A DNA stretch of 64,000 bases from Aliidiomarina sanyensis (GCF_003987175.1 NZ_PIPM01000001.1:372001-436000); one strand, 5' to 3'; counted from the first letter of the stretch, positions 48,776 through 56,920 are shown. Notes: a model not told the origin generated them from the sequence alone. Made by a program: numbers and translations.

Positions 48776-49656
48776 AACTTTGTGTCCTCTGAGTGGGTGC
48801 TTTTCCCACTTTCTTTTGTCTTCCCTTTCAACGTGACATCCTGACTTTTTGCTGAACCGGGATGACCATAGAAAGGCACACGCTTGATAAAAAGTTTCAG
48901 TGCTTGCCAGTAGATGCCCGCAACAATCTTAAGGCTCATCCACGGATGTTTCCTTAATACGGCTTGAATGGCGGCTCGGTTCAATGATTGGCGCTTCCCC
49001 GTGAGGGTTGCGTCAAAGTCTTTTTCGTCAGTATGACATCCAATGTGGACCAGAATGGGCGACTGCTCTTCTTGTTTGGGGAGCGTCAAACGCCAGTGAT
49101 AACGCATATTCATTGGGTTAAACGGAGAGACATGGAATGCTTTCGCATGGTCTGCAAGGTGTTCTAGATCCAACAGATAATAATGCCGTTCATTCCACGG
49201 CGTATTACTGACCTCGGCCAGCATATGGCTGTAAACGCCCGCCTCGTTGCGCAAGTAATAACAGTTGATTGGGCTAAAAAACAGTCCGAAACAGCGAATA
49301 TTTCCCAAGAAAAAAACATCGCCGGTCAGCTCGGTTCCAGCCAAGGCCGACATTTTTGCGCGCACCGCATTTGCGAGGGACTGATTCGGCTCTGTGCGTT
49401 GGCCGCGCAGGTAGTCCTGTGGATTGAATTGAAATACCGCGCGCTTCCTAGAGGTTGAAAGCAAACGAGATAGCCCATCAGCCGATGCGAGGTCATCTAA
49501 GTGAAACCACCACTGCATCACCGAATAATGAAAATGATGAGATTTCGGCACGAAACGACGGTGACGGACTGCGCCCCAATAAATGGCGTGTTCATGGGTG
49601 CTGTCTGCCGACACTTCCCGTGAATTGACGCTGTCTAAACGGCTAGAACCGCGCAT
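48772..49656 (-). CDS. DUF1365 protein
   Basis: 294-aa DUF1365 member. It has AIYWGAVRHRRFVPKSHHFH at the N-terminus, RCFGLFFSPINCYYLRNEAG, NTPWNERHYYLL and AFHVSPFNPMNMRYHW. No reaction is established, but the family is almost always found between a flavin amine oxidase-like gene and a cfa-like gene, exactly as here. A role in modifying unsaturated acyl chains is therefore likely. Start and stop overlap both neighbours (TAATG upstream, ATGA downstream). Confidence 0.9.
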   Translation of the reverse strand: MRGSSRLDSVNSREVSADSTHEHAIYWGAVRHRRFVPKSHHFHYSVMQWWFHLDDLASADGLSRLLSTSRKRAVFQFNPQDYLRGQRTEPNQSLANAVRAKMSALAGTELTGDVFFLGNIRCFGLFFSPINCYYLRNEAGVYSHMLAEVSNTPWNERHYYLLDLEHLADHAKAFHVSPFNPMNMRYHWRLTLPKQEEQSPILVHIGCHTDEKDFDATLTGKRQSLNRAAIQAVLRKHPWMSLKIVAGIYWQALKLFIKRVPFYGHPGSAKSQDVTLKGKTKESGKSTHSEDTKL

Positions 49657-50975
49657 TATTGGGGGGCCTGTTGACTATTTAATGCCTCCGAACCGGCATC
49701 GTCCGGCCCGGGAATTCCAAAGCGGTGTGCCACATCGACGGCACTGCGGACTCCATCTTCGTGAAAGCCACTATACCAGTATGCACCACAAAAATGCGTT
49801 CGAGCGACACCACATATTTCATGGCGCCGGGCACGCTTTTGAAATGATGCGACGCTGTAAACGGGGTGCGCATAGGTAAATTGGCCCAAAATCCGCTCGG
49901 GCGCTATCGCAGCGGTGTTATTCAGCGTAACGCAAAAGGTTTCAGGCGTTGCAGCATCAAGTCGCTGAAGGATATTCATGTTGTAAGTCACCGTTGCAGG
50001 TCGTTGCCCACCTTTCGATGTGTCCGGTAGTAAATAGTTCCAACTCGCCCAGGCCGCCTTGCGTTGTGGGAGCTGCCCAATGTCGGTATGTAGCACCACG
50101 TCATTATCTTGGTACGGAATTCCACCTAGAATTTCCCGTTCAGCGTCGGTTGCGTCACCCAATAACTGAAGGGCTTGGTCACTGTGACAGGCAAATACAA
50201 TATGATCAAACGTTTGTTGAGTGCCATCTGCAAATTCAATGACCACATGATCTGGCTGACGCGTGACGTGTGCGATATTCGCATCGAGCACAATTCGCTC
50301 GGAGAAACGTCGGGTCAGCGCAGGAATATAAGACCGAGAGCCCCCTTCAATGACATGCCATTGCGGCCGATCTGAAATATTCAGCAATCCGTGATTCATG
50401 AAGAATTTAAGGAAAAAGGCAAGTGGAAAGGCAGCCGCCTCGTCGAGGCTCGCTGACCAAATTGCCGCGCACATGGGGTATAGATAATTTTCAGAGAAAT
50501 CAGGGCCAAGCTTAAGCTCTGCGACAAATTCACGCAAGGTCACGCCGTCTAAATCAGCCTGATTGCGTGTTTGAAATGCCACCTTTGCTGCGTTATTAAA
50601 ACGGACAATATCCCGTAACATCCGGTAGAAACGCGGGCGAAGCAAATTTCTTCTTTGCGCAAACAGCGTCCACAAACTATGACCATTGTACTCGAGACCG
50701 GTCCGTGGGTTCTGGACACTAAAGGACATCTCTGTATCTTTCCAACCTACCCCAAGTTCACGCATCAGTGCACGAAAATGGGGGTAGGTACGATCATTAA
50801 AAACAATGAATCCGGTATCGATTGCATAGGCTTTTCCGTGAACTTCAACATCCACTGTTGCCGTGTGCCCTCCAATCACTTTATTTTTTTCAAAAAGATA
50901 TACTTCGTGTTCTTTCGAGAGCAAGTGGCCCGCGGTCATTCCCGCAACACCGCCACCAATGACAGCAATTTTCAT
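49656..50975 (-). CDS. FAD-dependent amine-oxidase-family oxidoreductase
   Basis: 439-aa flavoprotein. It has an N-terminal dinucleotide fold AVIGGGVAGMTAGHLLSKEH, then VIGGHTATVDVEVHGKAYAI and DTGFIVFNDRTYPHFRALM. The C-terminal FAD contact is FCGAYWYSGFHEDGVRSA. The superfamily includes phytoene desaturases and amine oxidases; this subgroup partners DUF1365 and Cfa proteins. In Rhodobacter such genes are in the RpoE-ChrR regulon and relate to furan fatty acid synthesis, so an acyl-chain desaturase is plausible. The reaction here is not shown. Confidence 0.88.
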   Translation of the reverse strand: MKIAVIGGGVAGMTAGHLLSKEHEVYLFEKNKVIGGHTATVDVEVHGKAYAIDTGFIVFNDRTYPHFRALMRELGVGWKDTEMSFSVQNPRTGLEYNGHSLWTLFAQRRNLLRPRFYRMLRDIVRFNNAAKVAFQTRNQADLDGVTLREFVAELKLGPDFSENYLYPMCAAIWSASLDEAAAFPLAFFLKFFMNHGLLNISDRPQWHVIEGGSRSYIPALTRRFSERIVLDANIAHVTRQPDHVVIEFADGTQQTFDHIVFACHSDQALQLLGDATDAEREILGGIPYQDNDVVLHTDIGQLPQRKAAWASWNYLLPDTSKGGQRPATVTYNMNILQRLDAATPETFCVTLNNTAAIAPERILGQFTYAHPVYSVASFQKRARRHEICGVARTHFCGAYWYSGFHEDGVRSAVDVAHRFGIPGPDDAGSEALNSQQAPQ

Positions 50976-51001
50976 TCATTTTCCCTAAGGTTGCGCCTTG
51001 C

Positions 51002-51748
51002 CTATTTTTGTGACTGCTTCATACGTTTTGCCAACGCCATTTGGATCCCCATCGGTAGACGCTGCATACTTGCGAGGATCCAACCAAACACGCCTGGAAA
51101 TGCAATGTGCTGTTTTCGTTTTGCAAGACCTTTGATAATTGCCTTGGACGCATCCGTCACCGAGATACGCATCGGCATATCAAAGTCATTTCGGTCTGTC
51201 ATGGGCGTTTCAACAAAACCAGGCGAGATCGTGACCACCTCAATCCCGGTTCCTGCCAGATCCGCTTGCAGCGAGCGCGCGAAATAATGCACAGCCGCTT
51301 TGCTTGCGCCATACGCTTCAGCACGCACAAACGGGAATTGACGCGCCATACTGTCGACAACGACCAAGCGATTACCCGGCTGTAAATGCGGTAACAAGCG
51401 TTCAGCGCAATAAACAACCCCAAAAAAATTGGCTGCAAACACGCGCTCAACGAGTGCTGCATCAAAATGCTGAGGATCATCAATATACTCACACACGCCG
51501 GCATTTAAAATGGCCACATCGATCGGATACGCTTTGGCGTAGCCACCCAACACGTGAGCGACCGCATCGCGTTCGGTCACATCAAACGCAAGGGAGGTGA
51601 ATTTTCCGGGTCCCGTCGTAGACGCTTCAAGCGCAGCGAGCTTCTCTTTGTTTCGACCACAGGCAATGACGTGATTCCCGGCTTGCCGATAATCTCGGCA
51701 GAGTTGTTCACCAATCCCGGAAGTTGCACCGGTAATTAAAATATTCAT
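51002..51748 (-). CDS. Short-chain dehydrogenase/reductase
   Basis: 248-aa SDR with cofactor motif GATSGIGEQL, NAG in ILNAGVCEY, catalytic Ser in VVDSMARQ and YxxxK in YGASK, then ISPGFVETPMTDRN. The C-terminal stretch FPGVFGWILASMQRLPMGIQ is hydrophobic and may touch the membrane. It overlaps the SnoaL-like gene by 4 bases, and amine oxidase follows after 26 bases. The substrate is unknown; its place in the cluster suggests a lipid-derived keto or hydroxy compound. Confidence 0.88.
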   Translation of the reverse strand: MNILITGATSGIGEQLCRDYRQAGNHVIACGRNKEKLAALEASTTGPGKFTSLAFDVTERDAVAHVLGGYAKAYPIDVAILNAGVCEYIDDPQHFDAALVERVFAANFFGVVYCAERLLPHLQPGNRLVVVDSMARQFPFVRAEAYGASKAAVHYFARSLQADLAGTGIEVVTISPGFVETPMTDRNDFDMPMRISVTDASKAIIKGLAKRKQHIAFPGVFGWILASMQRLPMGIQMALAKRMKQSQK

Positions 51749-52203
51749 GCGTGCTCCAAACGGCGACGGACCTTATTGATGACCCAGCCAAGGACTGGAA
51801 TGTGCTCGTAGATCATCGCGCCGAGATCATAGTAGTCTATATGGTGGCGAATCGAATTCGTCTCTTCGTCAAACACCACGTGGGTGGTGCCGGGCACAAC
51901 GATCTCAATCCCTCCCGCAAGTTTTTCGTGCTGTAATCTCATTTGCCAAACCAAAAAGCCCTGCTTGGCATCAATCATCTCCTCATGAATCACAAATTGA
52001 CACGACTGCGCATTACTCAGCCCATGTTCGAGGTAGGCCTGCAATGATTCACGTCCATTCACTTGCATCACGGGGTCAATGAAGGTGACCTCCTCGTGAT
52101 AAATCGACGACAGGGACTTAAGATCCTGTGCGGTCAGGTCACCATAGAAGGTTTTAAATTCCGCAATCAGGTCTCGACGCGCTTGTGTCTTAAATTTAGC
52201 CAT
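51745..52203 (-). CDS. SnoaL/NTF2-like protein
   Basis: 152-aa protein with the NTF2-like cone fold pattern: an N-terminal helix FKTFYGDLTAQDLKSLSSIY, then VTFIDPVMQVNGRESLQAYL, and the final HHIDYYDLGAMIYEHIPVLG. The family includes isomerases, hydrolases and ligand carriers, so no reaction can be assigned. It overlaps photolyase by 8 bases and the SDR by 4 bases, a tightly coupled position. Confidence 0.83.
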   Translation of the reverse strand: MAKFKTQARRDLIAEFKTFYGDLTAQDLKSLSSIYHEEVTFIDPVMQVNGRESLQAYLEHGLSNAQSCQFVIHEEMIDAKQGFLVWQMRLQHEKLAGGIEIVVPGTTHVVFDEETNSIRHHIDYYDLGAMIYEHIPVLGWVINKVRRRLEHA

Positions 52204-53626
52204 TTTTCACTCGCTTGAATGTACTGATGAAAGTTTCACGGGCTTCCTTGTGATCAACTATAGGTGCAGGGTAGTCAGATTTCCCATGCTGCGTTAACCA
52301 CTCATGGGGCTCATGAATGTATTTGTCCGGCACTGCAGCTAACGCAGGAACCCATTTACGGATGTAGGTGCCTTTCGGATCGACCTTCTCGCTTTGTCTT
52401 GTCGGATTGAACACTCTAAAATAGGGAACTGCATCGGTTCCTGTGGATGCACTCCACTGCCACCCCCCGTTATTCGCCGGAAAACTCCCATCAATCAGGT
52501 TTCGCATAAAAAATGTCTCACCCAAGCGCCAATCGATATGCAGATCTTTTGTCAGGAAATTAGCCACAATCATCCGAACTCGATTGTGCATCCAACCTGT
52601 TTCACGCAATTCCTGCATTCCGGCATCTACAATTGGAAACCCTGTTCGCCCCTCGCACCACGCCTGAAATAAATCGTTATCGTGGCTCCACGGGTAGTTG
52701 TCTGTTTCCACTTGAAAGGGCTCATGTTTGCATAAACGGGGTTCGTGGAACATGAGATGCTGATAAAATTCGCGCCAAGCAAGCTCCGATAACCAAGTGT
52801 TCATTCCTTCGTTCAAGCCGCTCGGAAATTCTGGACTTTGTTTCTGCAGAAAATGGGCAGCGACACGAGGCGAGATAGCCCCTATCTCCCAATAAGGCGA
52901 TAACTGAGACGTCCCTGGCTGAGCAGGTAAATCTCGCGTTGACGCGTAGTCAGAGACTTTCTCGAGTATGTAAGCAGAGACTTTCTTGCGAATATTTGCT
53001 TCTCCGACAACCCATCCTTGGCTTGATCGGCATACACCTTCGAGCTCGTCTGGTACGTGACATGAAATACGAGGTCCAGACGTTTTTTTCCGTATGGGCA
53101 GAACAGAGCGCTGATAAGGACCGGGAATACCGGCTCGAATTAACTCTGCTTTCCACGCTTTGAAAAAAGGTGTGAACATCTTGTAGTAACTCCCCCCACC
53201 CGTTTGAATCCGCTCGGGGGGAACAAGTAAGTTGCTATCGAAACAATGAACTGCCAACCCATGCTTTTCAGCAAGTTGTTTCACGCGGGTGTCCCGCTGT
53301 ACTTCATGGAGGGCGTACTCTCGATTAAAGTAAAGCGCTGCTGCAGAAATTTCTTTCGCATATTCAACGACTTTTTGCGCAGCGTCTTTGTATCGCTTAC
53401 CTTCAATCACATGAAGTACGTAGCCTCGCTCCGCTAAATCGTCTGCAATCGTTTGCGCGTGCCGATGATATAGCTCCCATTTTGCGGGTGACCAGTCATG
53501 CAGCTTCCACATCTCGGGGGTCGAAACCCAAACGAACTCTACCTGTTCATGTTCTCTCGTTGCCCCATAGACTGCATCGTTATCTAAGAGCCTTAGGTCG
53601 TTTCGGAACCACACCAATGCCGTCAT
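52196..53626 (-). CDS. phrB: Deoxyribodipyrimidine photolyase (CPD class I)
   Basis: Light-driven repair of cyclobutane pyrimidine dimers with FADH- and an antenna chromophore. The 476-aa protein begins LVWFRNDLRLLDNDAVYGA and has the FAD-binding C-terminal half with LSELAWREFYQHLM, MHNRVRMIVANFLTKDLHID and GGWQWSASTGTDAVPYFRVF. These are photolyase class I signatures rather than cryptochrome-DASH. It lies second in the ten-gene operon, one base after the DUF523/DUF1722 gene. Confidence 0.96.
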   Translation of the reverse strand: MTALVWFRNDLRLLDNDAVYGATREHEQVEFVWVSTPEMWKLHDWSPAKWELYHRHAQTIADDLAERGYVLHVIEGKRYKDAAQKVVEYAKEISAAALYFNREYALHEVQRDTRVKQLAEKHGLAVHCFDSNLLVPPERIQTGGGSYYKMFTPFFKAWKAELIRAGIPGPYQRSVLPIRKKTSGPRISCHVPDELEGVCRSSQGWVVGEANIRKKVSAYILEKVSDYASTRDLPAQPGTSQLSPYWEIGAISPRVAAHFLQKQSPEFPSGLNEGMNTWLSELAWREFYQHLMFHEPRLCKHEPFQVETDNYPWSHDNDLFQAWCEGRTGFPIVDAGMQELRETGWMHNRVRMIVANFLTKDLHIDWRLGETFFMRNLIDGSFPANNGGWQWSASTGTDAVPYFRVFNPTRQSEKVDPKGTYIRKWVPALAAVPDKYIHEPHEWLTQHGKSDYPAPIVDHKEARETFISTFKRVKNG

Positions 53627-53627
53627 A

Positions 53628-54560
53628 TCAAAGTCCGTACCGTAGTTTTAAATCTGTCGGATACGGCCGCAGATACGACTGGGACGCGAGATATTCATCG
53701 GGATATTGCTTTAAATAGCTCTGCACTAAGGTGAGAGGAGCCGCGAGAGGCTGCTCCCCCGCTCGGTACTGTAAAATAATGTCTGTGAGTTCTTGTCGTT
53801 GCACGTCGTTCAAGTTTTTAGAAAAGTAACCTTGTATGTGCTGCAGCACATTCGTGTGATCACGCCGACTTGCTGGGCGACTCAAGGCACTCATGAGGCG
53901 CTGAATGTAATGTGAGCAAAAACTTTCCGACACGACATCACATTCCGCGAGCTCTCGTCCAAGTGAACGATAGGTCGGTTGATCATGCGCCAATAAAGTG
54001 AGCTTGTGCCGCGCATGAAATGCATAGAGATCTGCCTTCTGAATAGGTCGCGGCAACGATTTCCATTCGTGATACACGTAGAGCCGGAGAACAAAATTTT
54101 CTCGCAGGAGCGGATCATTCAAGCGTCCGTCTTCTTCCATTGGCAACGACGGATACAACGCACGTAGACGCGCTGCGAAAATACCCATTCCTTCTTTCTG
54201 GTTTGCATTGGAATCTTCCGCATACACGCGCACTCGCTCCATACCGCAACTGGGTGATTTCGCGCAGAGAATGTAACCGCTCAACTTATCGAGTTGTGCG
54301 GTTCGAATATCAGCAAATTCTGCCAAGCGTGCCGTTACATCCTCACCGGTCTTCTGTACCACCGCTCGCGGACGCTCGACATCGCCAACCAGCCGGATGG
54401 TTGGTCGTGGAACGGACATACCAATCCCCACCTCAGGGCACAAGGGAAGGTACTCGACGTGTTTACCTAACTGGTGCTGGCAAAATGTTGACGCTTTGTG
54501 GCCACCGTCATATCGAACTTTTTGACCTAGCAAACAGGCGCTAATACCGACATAAATCAA
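53628..54560 (-). CDS. DUF523-DUF1722 (YbgA-type) protein, TTG start
   Basis: 310-aa two-domain protein. The N-terminal DUF523 has GISACLLGQKVRYDGGHK and the Cys-rich CAKSPSCGMERVRVY. The C-terminal DUF1722 begins near KADLYAFHARHKLTLLAH. In E. coli the related ybgA precedes phr, the same order as here. Its function is uncertain; homologues in the DUF523 group have been linked to thiouracil breakdown. The start is TTG at 54560 with AGAGG at the right distance. No in-frame ATG lies between it and the conserved motif, and the ATG at 54553 is out of frame. Confidence 0.88.
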   Translation of the reverse strand: MIYVGISACLLGQKVRYDGGHKASTFCQHQLGKHVEYLPLCPEVGIGMSVPRPTIRLVGDVERPRAVVQKTGEDVTARLAEFADIRTAQLDKLSGYILCAKSPSCGMERVRVYAEDSNANQKEGMGIFAARLRALYPSLPMEEDGRLNDPLLRENFVLRLYVYHEWKSLPRPIQKADLYAFHARHKLTLLAHDQPTYRSLGRELAECDVVSESFCSHYIQRLMSALSRPASRRDHTNVLQHIQGYFSKNLNDVQRQELTDIILQYRAGEQPLAAPLTLVQSYLKQYPDEYLASQSYLRPYPTDLKLRYGL

Positions 54561-54660
54561 CTGTTATCCCTCTAAAAATCAACCAATTCAACACGTAAAC
54601 GCAATCCATTGAGAGGCATTTCAATGCACTCATGACATTCTAAAAATTACCATAGCGTGA

Positions 54661-54688
54661 TTTACGAGGAATCGCATGGCCCGGATTT
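54661..54688 (-). promoter_or_regulatory. Candidate ECF-sigma promoter of the photolyase operon
   Basis: On the minus strand AAATCC, 15 bases, TCGTAAA. It resembles the TGATCC/CGTAA-type promoter recognised by the ChrR-partner sigma factors. It lies about 100 bases before the operon's TTG start. The -35 is the weakest of the three copies. Confidence 0.5.
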
Positions 54689-54718
54689 ACAAAAAGTGAA
54701 ATAAAAACGTCTCAATTC

Positions 54719-54746
54719 AGATCCAGCTGCACCCATTTGACGTAAA
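54719..54746 (+). promoter_or_regulatory. Candidate ECF-sigma promoter of the LON-domain gene
   Basis: AGATCC, 15 bases, ACGTAAA, about 120 bases before the LON-domain ATG. It has the same spacer as the copies before the photolyase operon and the sigma gene. Confidence 0.55.
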
Positions 54747-54864
54747 AAGAAGCACTTCACAAATCCACGCAGTAAGCGCACATGAGGTCGACTTGACGTT
54801 ATGCTCTATGCTGTGTGGCTTTGTCCGGAATTTAGCCGTGTGTAAAAACTGAGCAATAAAACGA

Positions 54865-55467
54865 ATGAGTGAACAAAATACGCAGACGCTTGGATTATTT
54901 CCACTGACTTCACACATACTGCCTGGAGGCCGGATGCAGTTGCGCATCTTCGAGCCACGATATGTTCGTCTGGTCCGTGAAGCACTCAAAGCACAGTCTG
55001 GATTCGGCCTGTGCATGTTGAATCCTGAAGGGTGCAAAGATGAAAATACGCATATCTTAACGACTGGAACCCTCGTGCGGATCGTTGACTTTGAAAGTCT
55101 CTCAGACGGGTATCTTGGCATCACGATCGAAGGTGACCGTATCTTCGACATTCAAGACATCTGGACAGAAAGTGATGGTCTGCGCAAAGGAACCGTGTCG
55201 CTTCGGATGCCCACTGCACAGCAGAGCGGACAGGGGGTAGATGAGCAAGATTCAATACTCATCGAGCGCTTGCGCGAAGTATTTGAGGTGTATCCTGAGT
55301 TTGCCGAGTTGTATCCAGAGAAACAGTTCGATGATCCGCTGTGGGTCTATCATCGATGGCTCGAGATTTTGCCGTTGCAACCCACCACCAAGCAAAATTT
55401 ACTCCGTCATGATTACACCAAAGATGTGCAGCATTTTTTGCATGATCTCTTCGCGCAGAATCAATAA
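54865..55467 (+). CDS. Stand-alone LON substrate-binding domain protein
   Basis: 200-aa protein consisting only of the N-terminal (PF02190-type) domain of Lon protease. It has LGLFPLTSHILPGGRMQLRI, then FEPRYVRLVREAL and GFGLCMLNPEG. It lacks ATPase and peptidase domains. The domain binds misfolded or specific substrates in Lon. Such solo proteins are widespread and not understood. Its placement between the photolyase operon and the sigma/anti-sigma pair, behind the same type of promoter, suggests a role in this stress response. Confidence 0.88.
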   Translation: MSEQNTQTLGLFPLTSHILPGGRMQLRIFEPRYVRLVREALKAQSGFGLCMLNPEGCKDENTHILTTGTLVRIVDFESLSDGYLGITIEGDRIFDIQDIWTESDGLRKGTVSLRMPTAQQSGQGVDEQDSILIERLREVFEVYPEFAELYPEKQFDDPLWVYHRWLEILPLQPTTKQNLLRHDYTKDVQHFLHDLFAQNQ

Positions 55468-55516
55468 TCGCGCTTCGAACGCGAGAAAAAATATTTATCG
55501 GCAGACAGATCCAGCG

Positions 55517-55544
55517 TGATCTATTTTGCTCAAAATGTCGTTTA
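55517..55544 (+). promoter_or_regulatory. Candidate autoregulated ECF-sigma promoter of the sigma-chrR operon
   Basis: TGATCT, 15 bases, TCGTTTA directly upstream of the sigma gene. Autoregulation through this kind of site is the rule for RpoE-ChrR pairs. Confidence 0.6.
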
Positions 55545-55591
55545 TTTAGACAAGCGAGTTGGTGCTAGTAAAAATAAAGGCGTACACTACT

Positions 55592-56218
55592 ATGCAGGTT
55601 ATGCTAGAGAAGCGGAAATCGCGGCAGTCTATGAGCTCATCGCAAAGGGAACCCCAAGAGATGACGGCTGAACATTTAGGCCAGTTATTAGCGGAAGTTG
55701 CAGACACACGTTCACGGCGTGCGTTTAGTGAATTGTTTCGGCACTTCGCTCCTCGGCTGCAATCATTTGCAACCCGCCAATTCGGCAACGAACAAACTGC
55801 AATGGACTTAGTGCAAGAAACGATGACCAACGTGTGGCACAAAGCGCATTTATTTAGCCCCGAAAAAGGGTCGCCAACCACGTGGATCTTTACCATTGCA
55901 CGAAATATCCGTTTCGATATTTTGCGCAAGAATAAACATCGACAGAATGATGTCAGCGCCGAAGATTTATGGCCGGTTCTGTCCGAGGAAACGTCAGACT
56001 CAGACGAAGAGTTTGCTTTAGACACGAAGATCTTAATGCAAGAGATTGGAGAGTATTACCTGCAACTTCCAGACGCACAGCGAATTGTCGTTGAGCAAAT
56101 TTACATTGAAGGAAAGTCGCAGCAAGAAGTTTCGGATGCCCTTGGTATTCCGCTAGGTACAGTGAAGTCACGCACACGGCTTGCGTTGCAGAAGTTAAGA
56201 GAGCTGATAAGTGAATAA
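55592..56218 (+). CDS. ECF sigma factor of the RpoE/ChrR (ECF11-like) type
   Basis: RNA polymerase sigma factor with only regions 2 and 4. Region 2 runs from FSELFRHFAPRLQSFATRQF through DLVQETMTNVWHKA and SPTTWIFTIARNIRFDILRK. Region 4 has YIEGKSQQEVSDAL and the helix-turn-helix GIPLGTVKSRTRLAL. Pairing with a ChrR-type anti-sigma marks it as the singlet-oxygen/photo-oxidative stress sigma known from Rhodobacter and Caulobacter. I start at the first ATG (55592); ATGs at 55601, 55631 and 55661 are also possible, and the N-terminal 20-30 residues look unconserved. Confidence 0.9.
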   Translation: MQVMLEKRKSRQSMSSSQREPQEMTAEHLGQLLAEVADTRSRRAFSELFRHFAPRLQSFATRQFGNEQTAMDLVQETMTNVWHKAHLFSPEKGSPTTWIFTIARNIRFDILRKNKHRQNDVSAEDLWPVLSEETSDSDEEFALDTKILMQEIGEYYLQLPDAQRIVVEQIYIEGKSQQEVSDALGIPLGTVKSRTRLALQKLRELISE

Positions 56219-56876
56219 GATTAAGTTTCATCCATCTGAAGAATTGCTTGTTGGCTACGCCAGCGGCGATCTCAACCCTGCACTCACCGTGGTCGTTGGC
56301 ACACACATTGATATGTGTCCTCGCTGCCGCAGTGTTGCGGAAGACATTCAAAACCACATGGCGACGCGCGAACTTCATCAGTCTGCGCCCTTAGCCGAGC
56401 CTGATCTGAATTCGATGCTTGAGCACATCATGGCCTCAGAGTCTCCGATCGTACGCTCCGCCAAAGTTCACGAGCAGGTATCGCTTGAGGGCAAGGTATT
56501 TAAAGTTCCTCGCTCACTCGGTCGGCACGTGGACCGCTTAGGCCCTTGGAGCCATATGCCCGGCGGTTTATGGCGAGCACCACTTGAGCTCGACGCAGAT
56601 TCACGCATGAACCTCATCTACATGCAAGAGAACGCATCACTGCCAGAGCATACGCATCGAGGCAGTGAGGCAACTTTGGTATTGAATGGTGTATTCAATG
56701 ACGAGCATGACGAGTATCGAGACGGCGACTTCATCTTCTTGGATGAACACAAGCACCACTCGCCTCAAACGACCGATGAAGATTGCTTAACCCTAGCGTA
56801 TCTTGATGCGCCGTTGCAGTTTACATCTGGATTAGCGCGTTTACTGAATCCATTCAGTAGCTTATTTTTCCGCTAG
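56211..56876 (+). CDS. chrR: ChrR-type zinc anti-sigma factor with C-terminal cupin
   Basis: 221-aa anti-sigma factor. The N-terminal zinc domain shows His7, His32, Cys36 and Cys39 (FHPSEELLVGYASGDL and GTHIDMCPRC), matching the His-His-Cys-Cys site of ChrR one residue offset. The C-terminal cupin has metal ligands in LPEHTHRGSEATLVL and LDEHKHHSPQT and is the part needed to sense singlet oxygen in Rhodobacter. It starts with GTG and overlaps the sigma gene by 8 bases, ensuring matched production. It should hold the sigma factor inactive until oxidative damage. Confidence 0.93.
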   Translation: MNKIKFHPSEELLVGYASGDLNPALTVVVGTHIDMCPRCRSVAEDIQNHMATRELHQSAPLAEPDLNSMLEHIMASESPIVRSAKVHEQVSLEGKVFKVPRSLGRHVDRLGPWSHMPGGLWRAPLELDADSRMNLIYMQENASLPEHTHRGSEATLVLNGVFNDEHDEYRDGDFIFLDEHKHHSPQTTDEDCLTLAYLDAPLQFTSGLARLLNPFSSLFFR

Positions 56877-56887
56877 GAATTTAGCGC

Positions 56888-56919
56888 AAAAAAACACCGG
56901 CATCAGCCGGTGTTTTTTT
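56888..56919. terminator. Bidirectional terminator between chrR and ihfA
   Basis: AAAAAAACACCGGC/GCCGGTGTTTTTTT with a short ATCA loop serves both convergent transcripts. Confidence 0.9.
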
Positions 56920-56920
56920 A

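Larger units (their letters stand above)
54561..54864. other. Divergent control region between the photolyase operon and the LON-domain gene
   Basis: This 304-base A/T-rich region has no gene. It carries the two candidate ECF promoters listed separately, pointing away from each other with -35 boxes about 30 bases apart. Confidence 0.7.

Noticed and set aside
50655-51287. 210-codon plus-strand frame
   Set aside because: Antisense to the flavin oxidase and SDR genes and spanning both. No domain.
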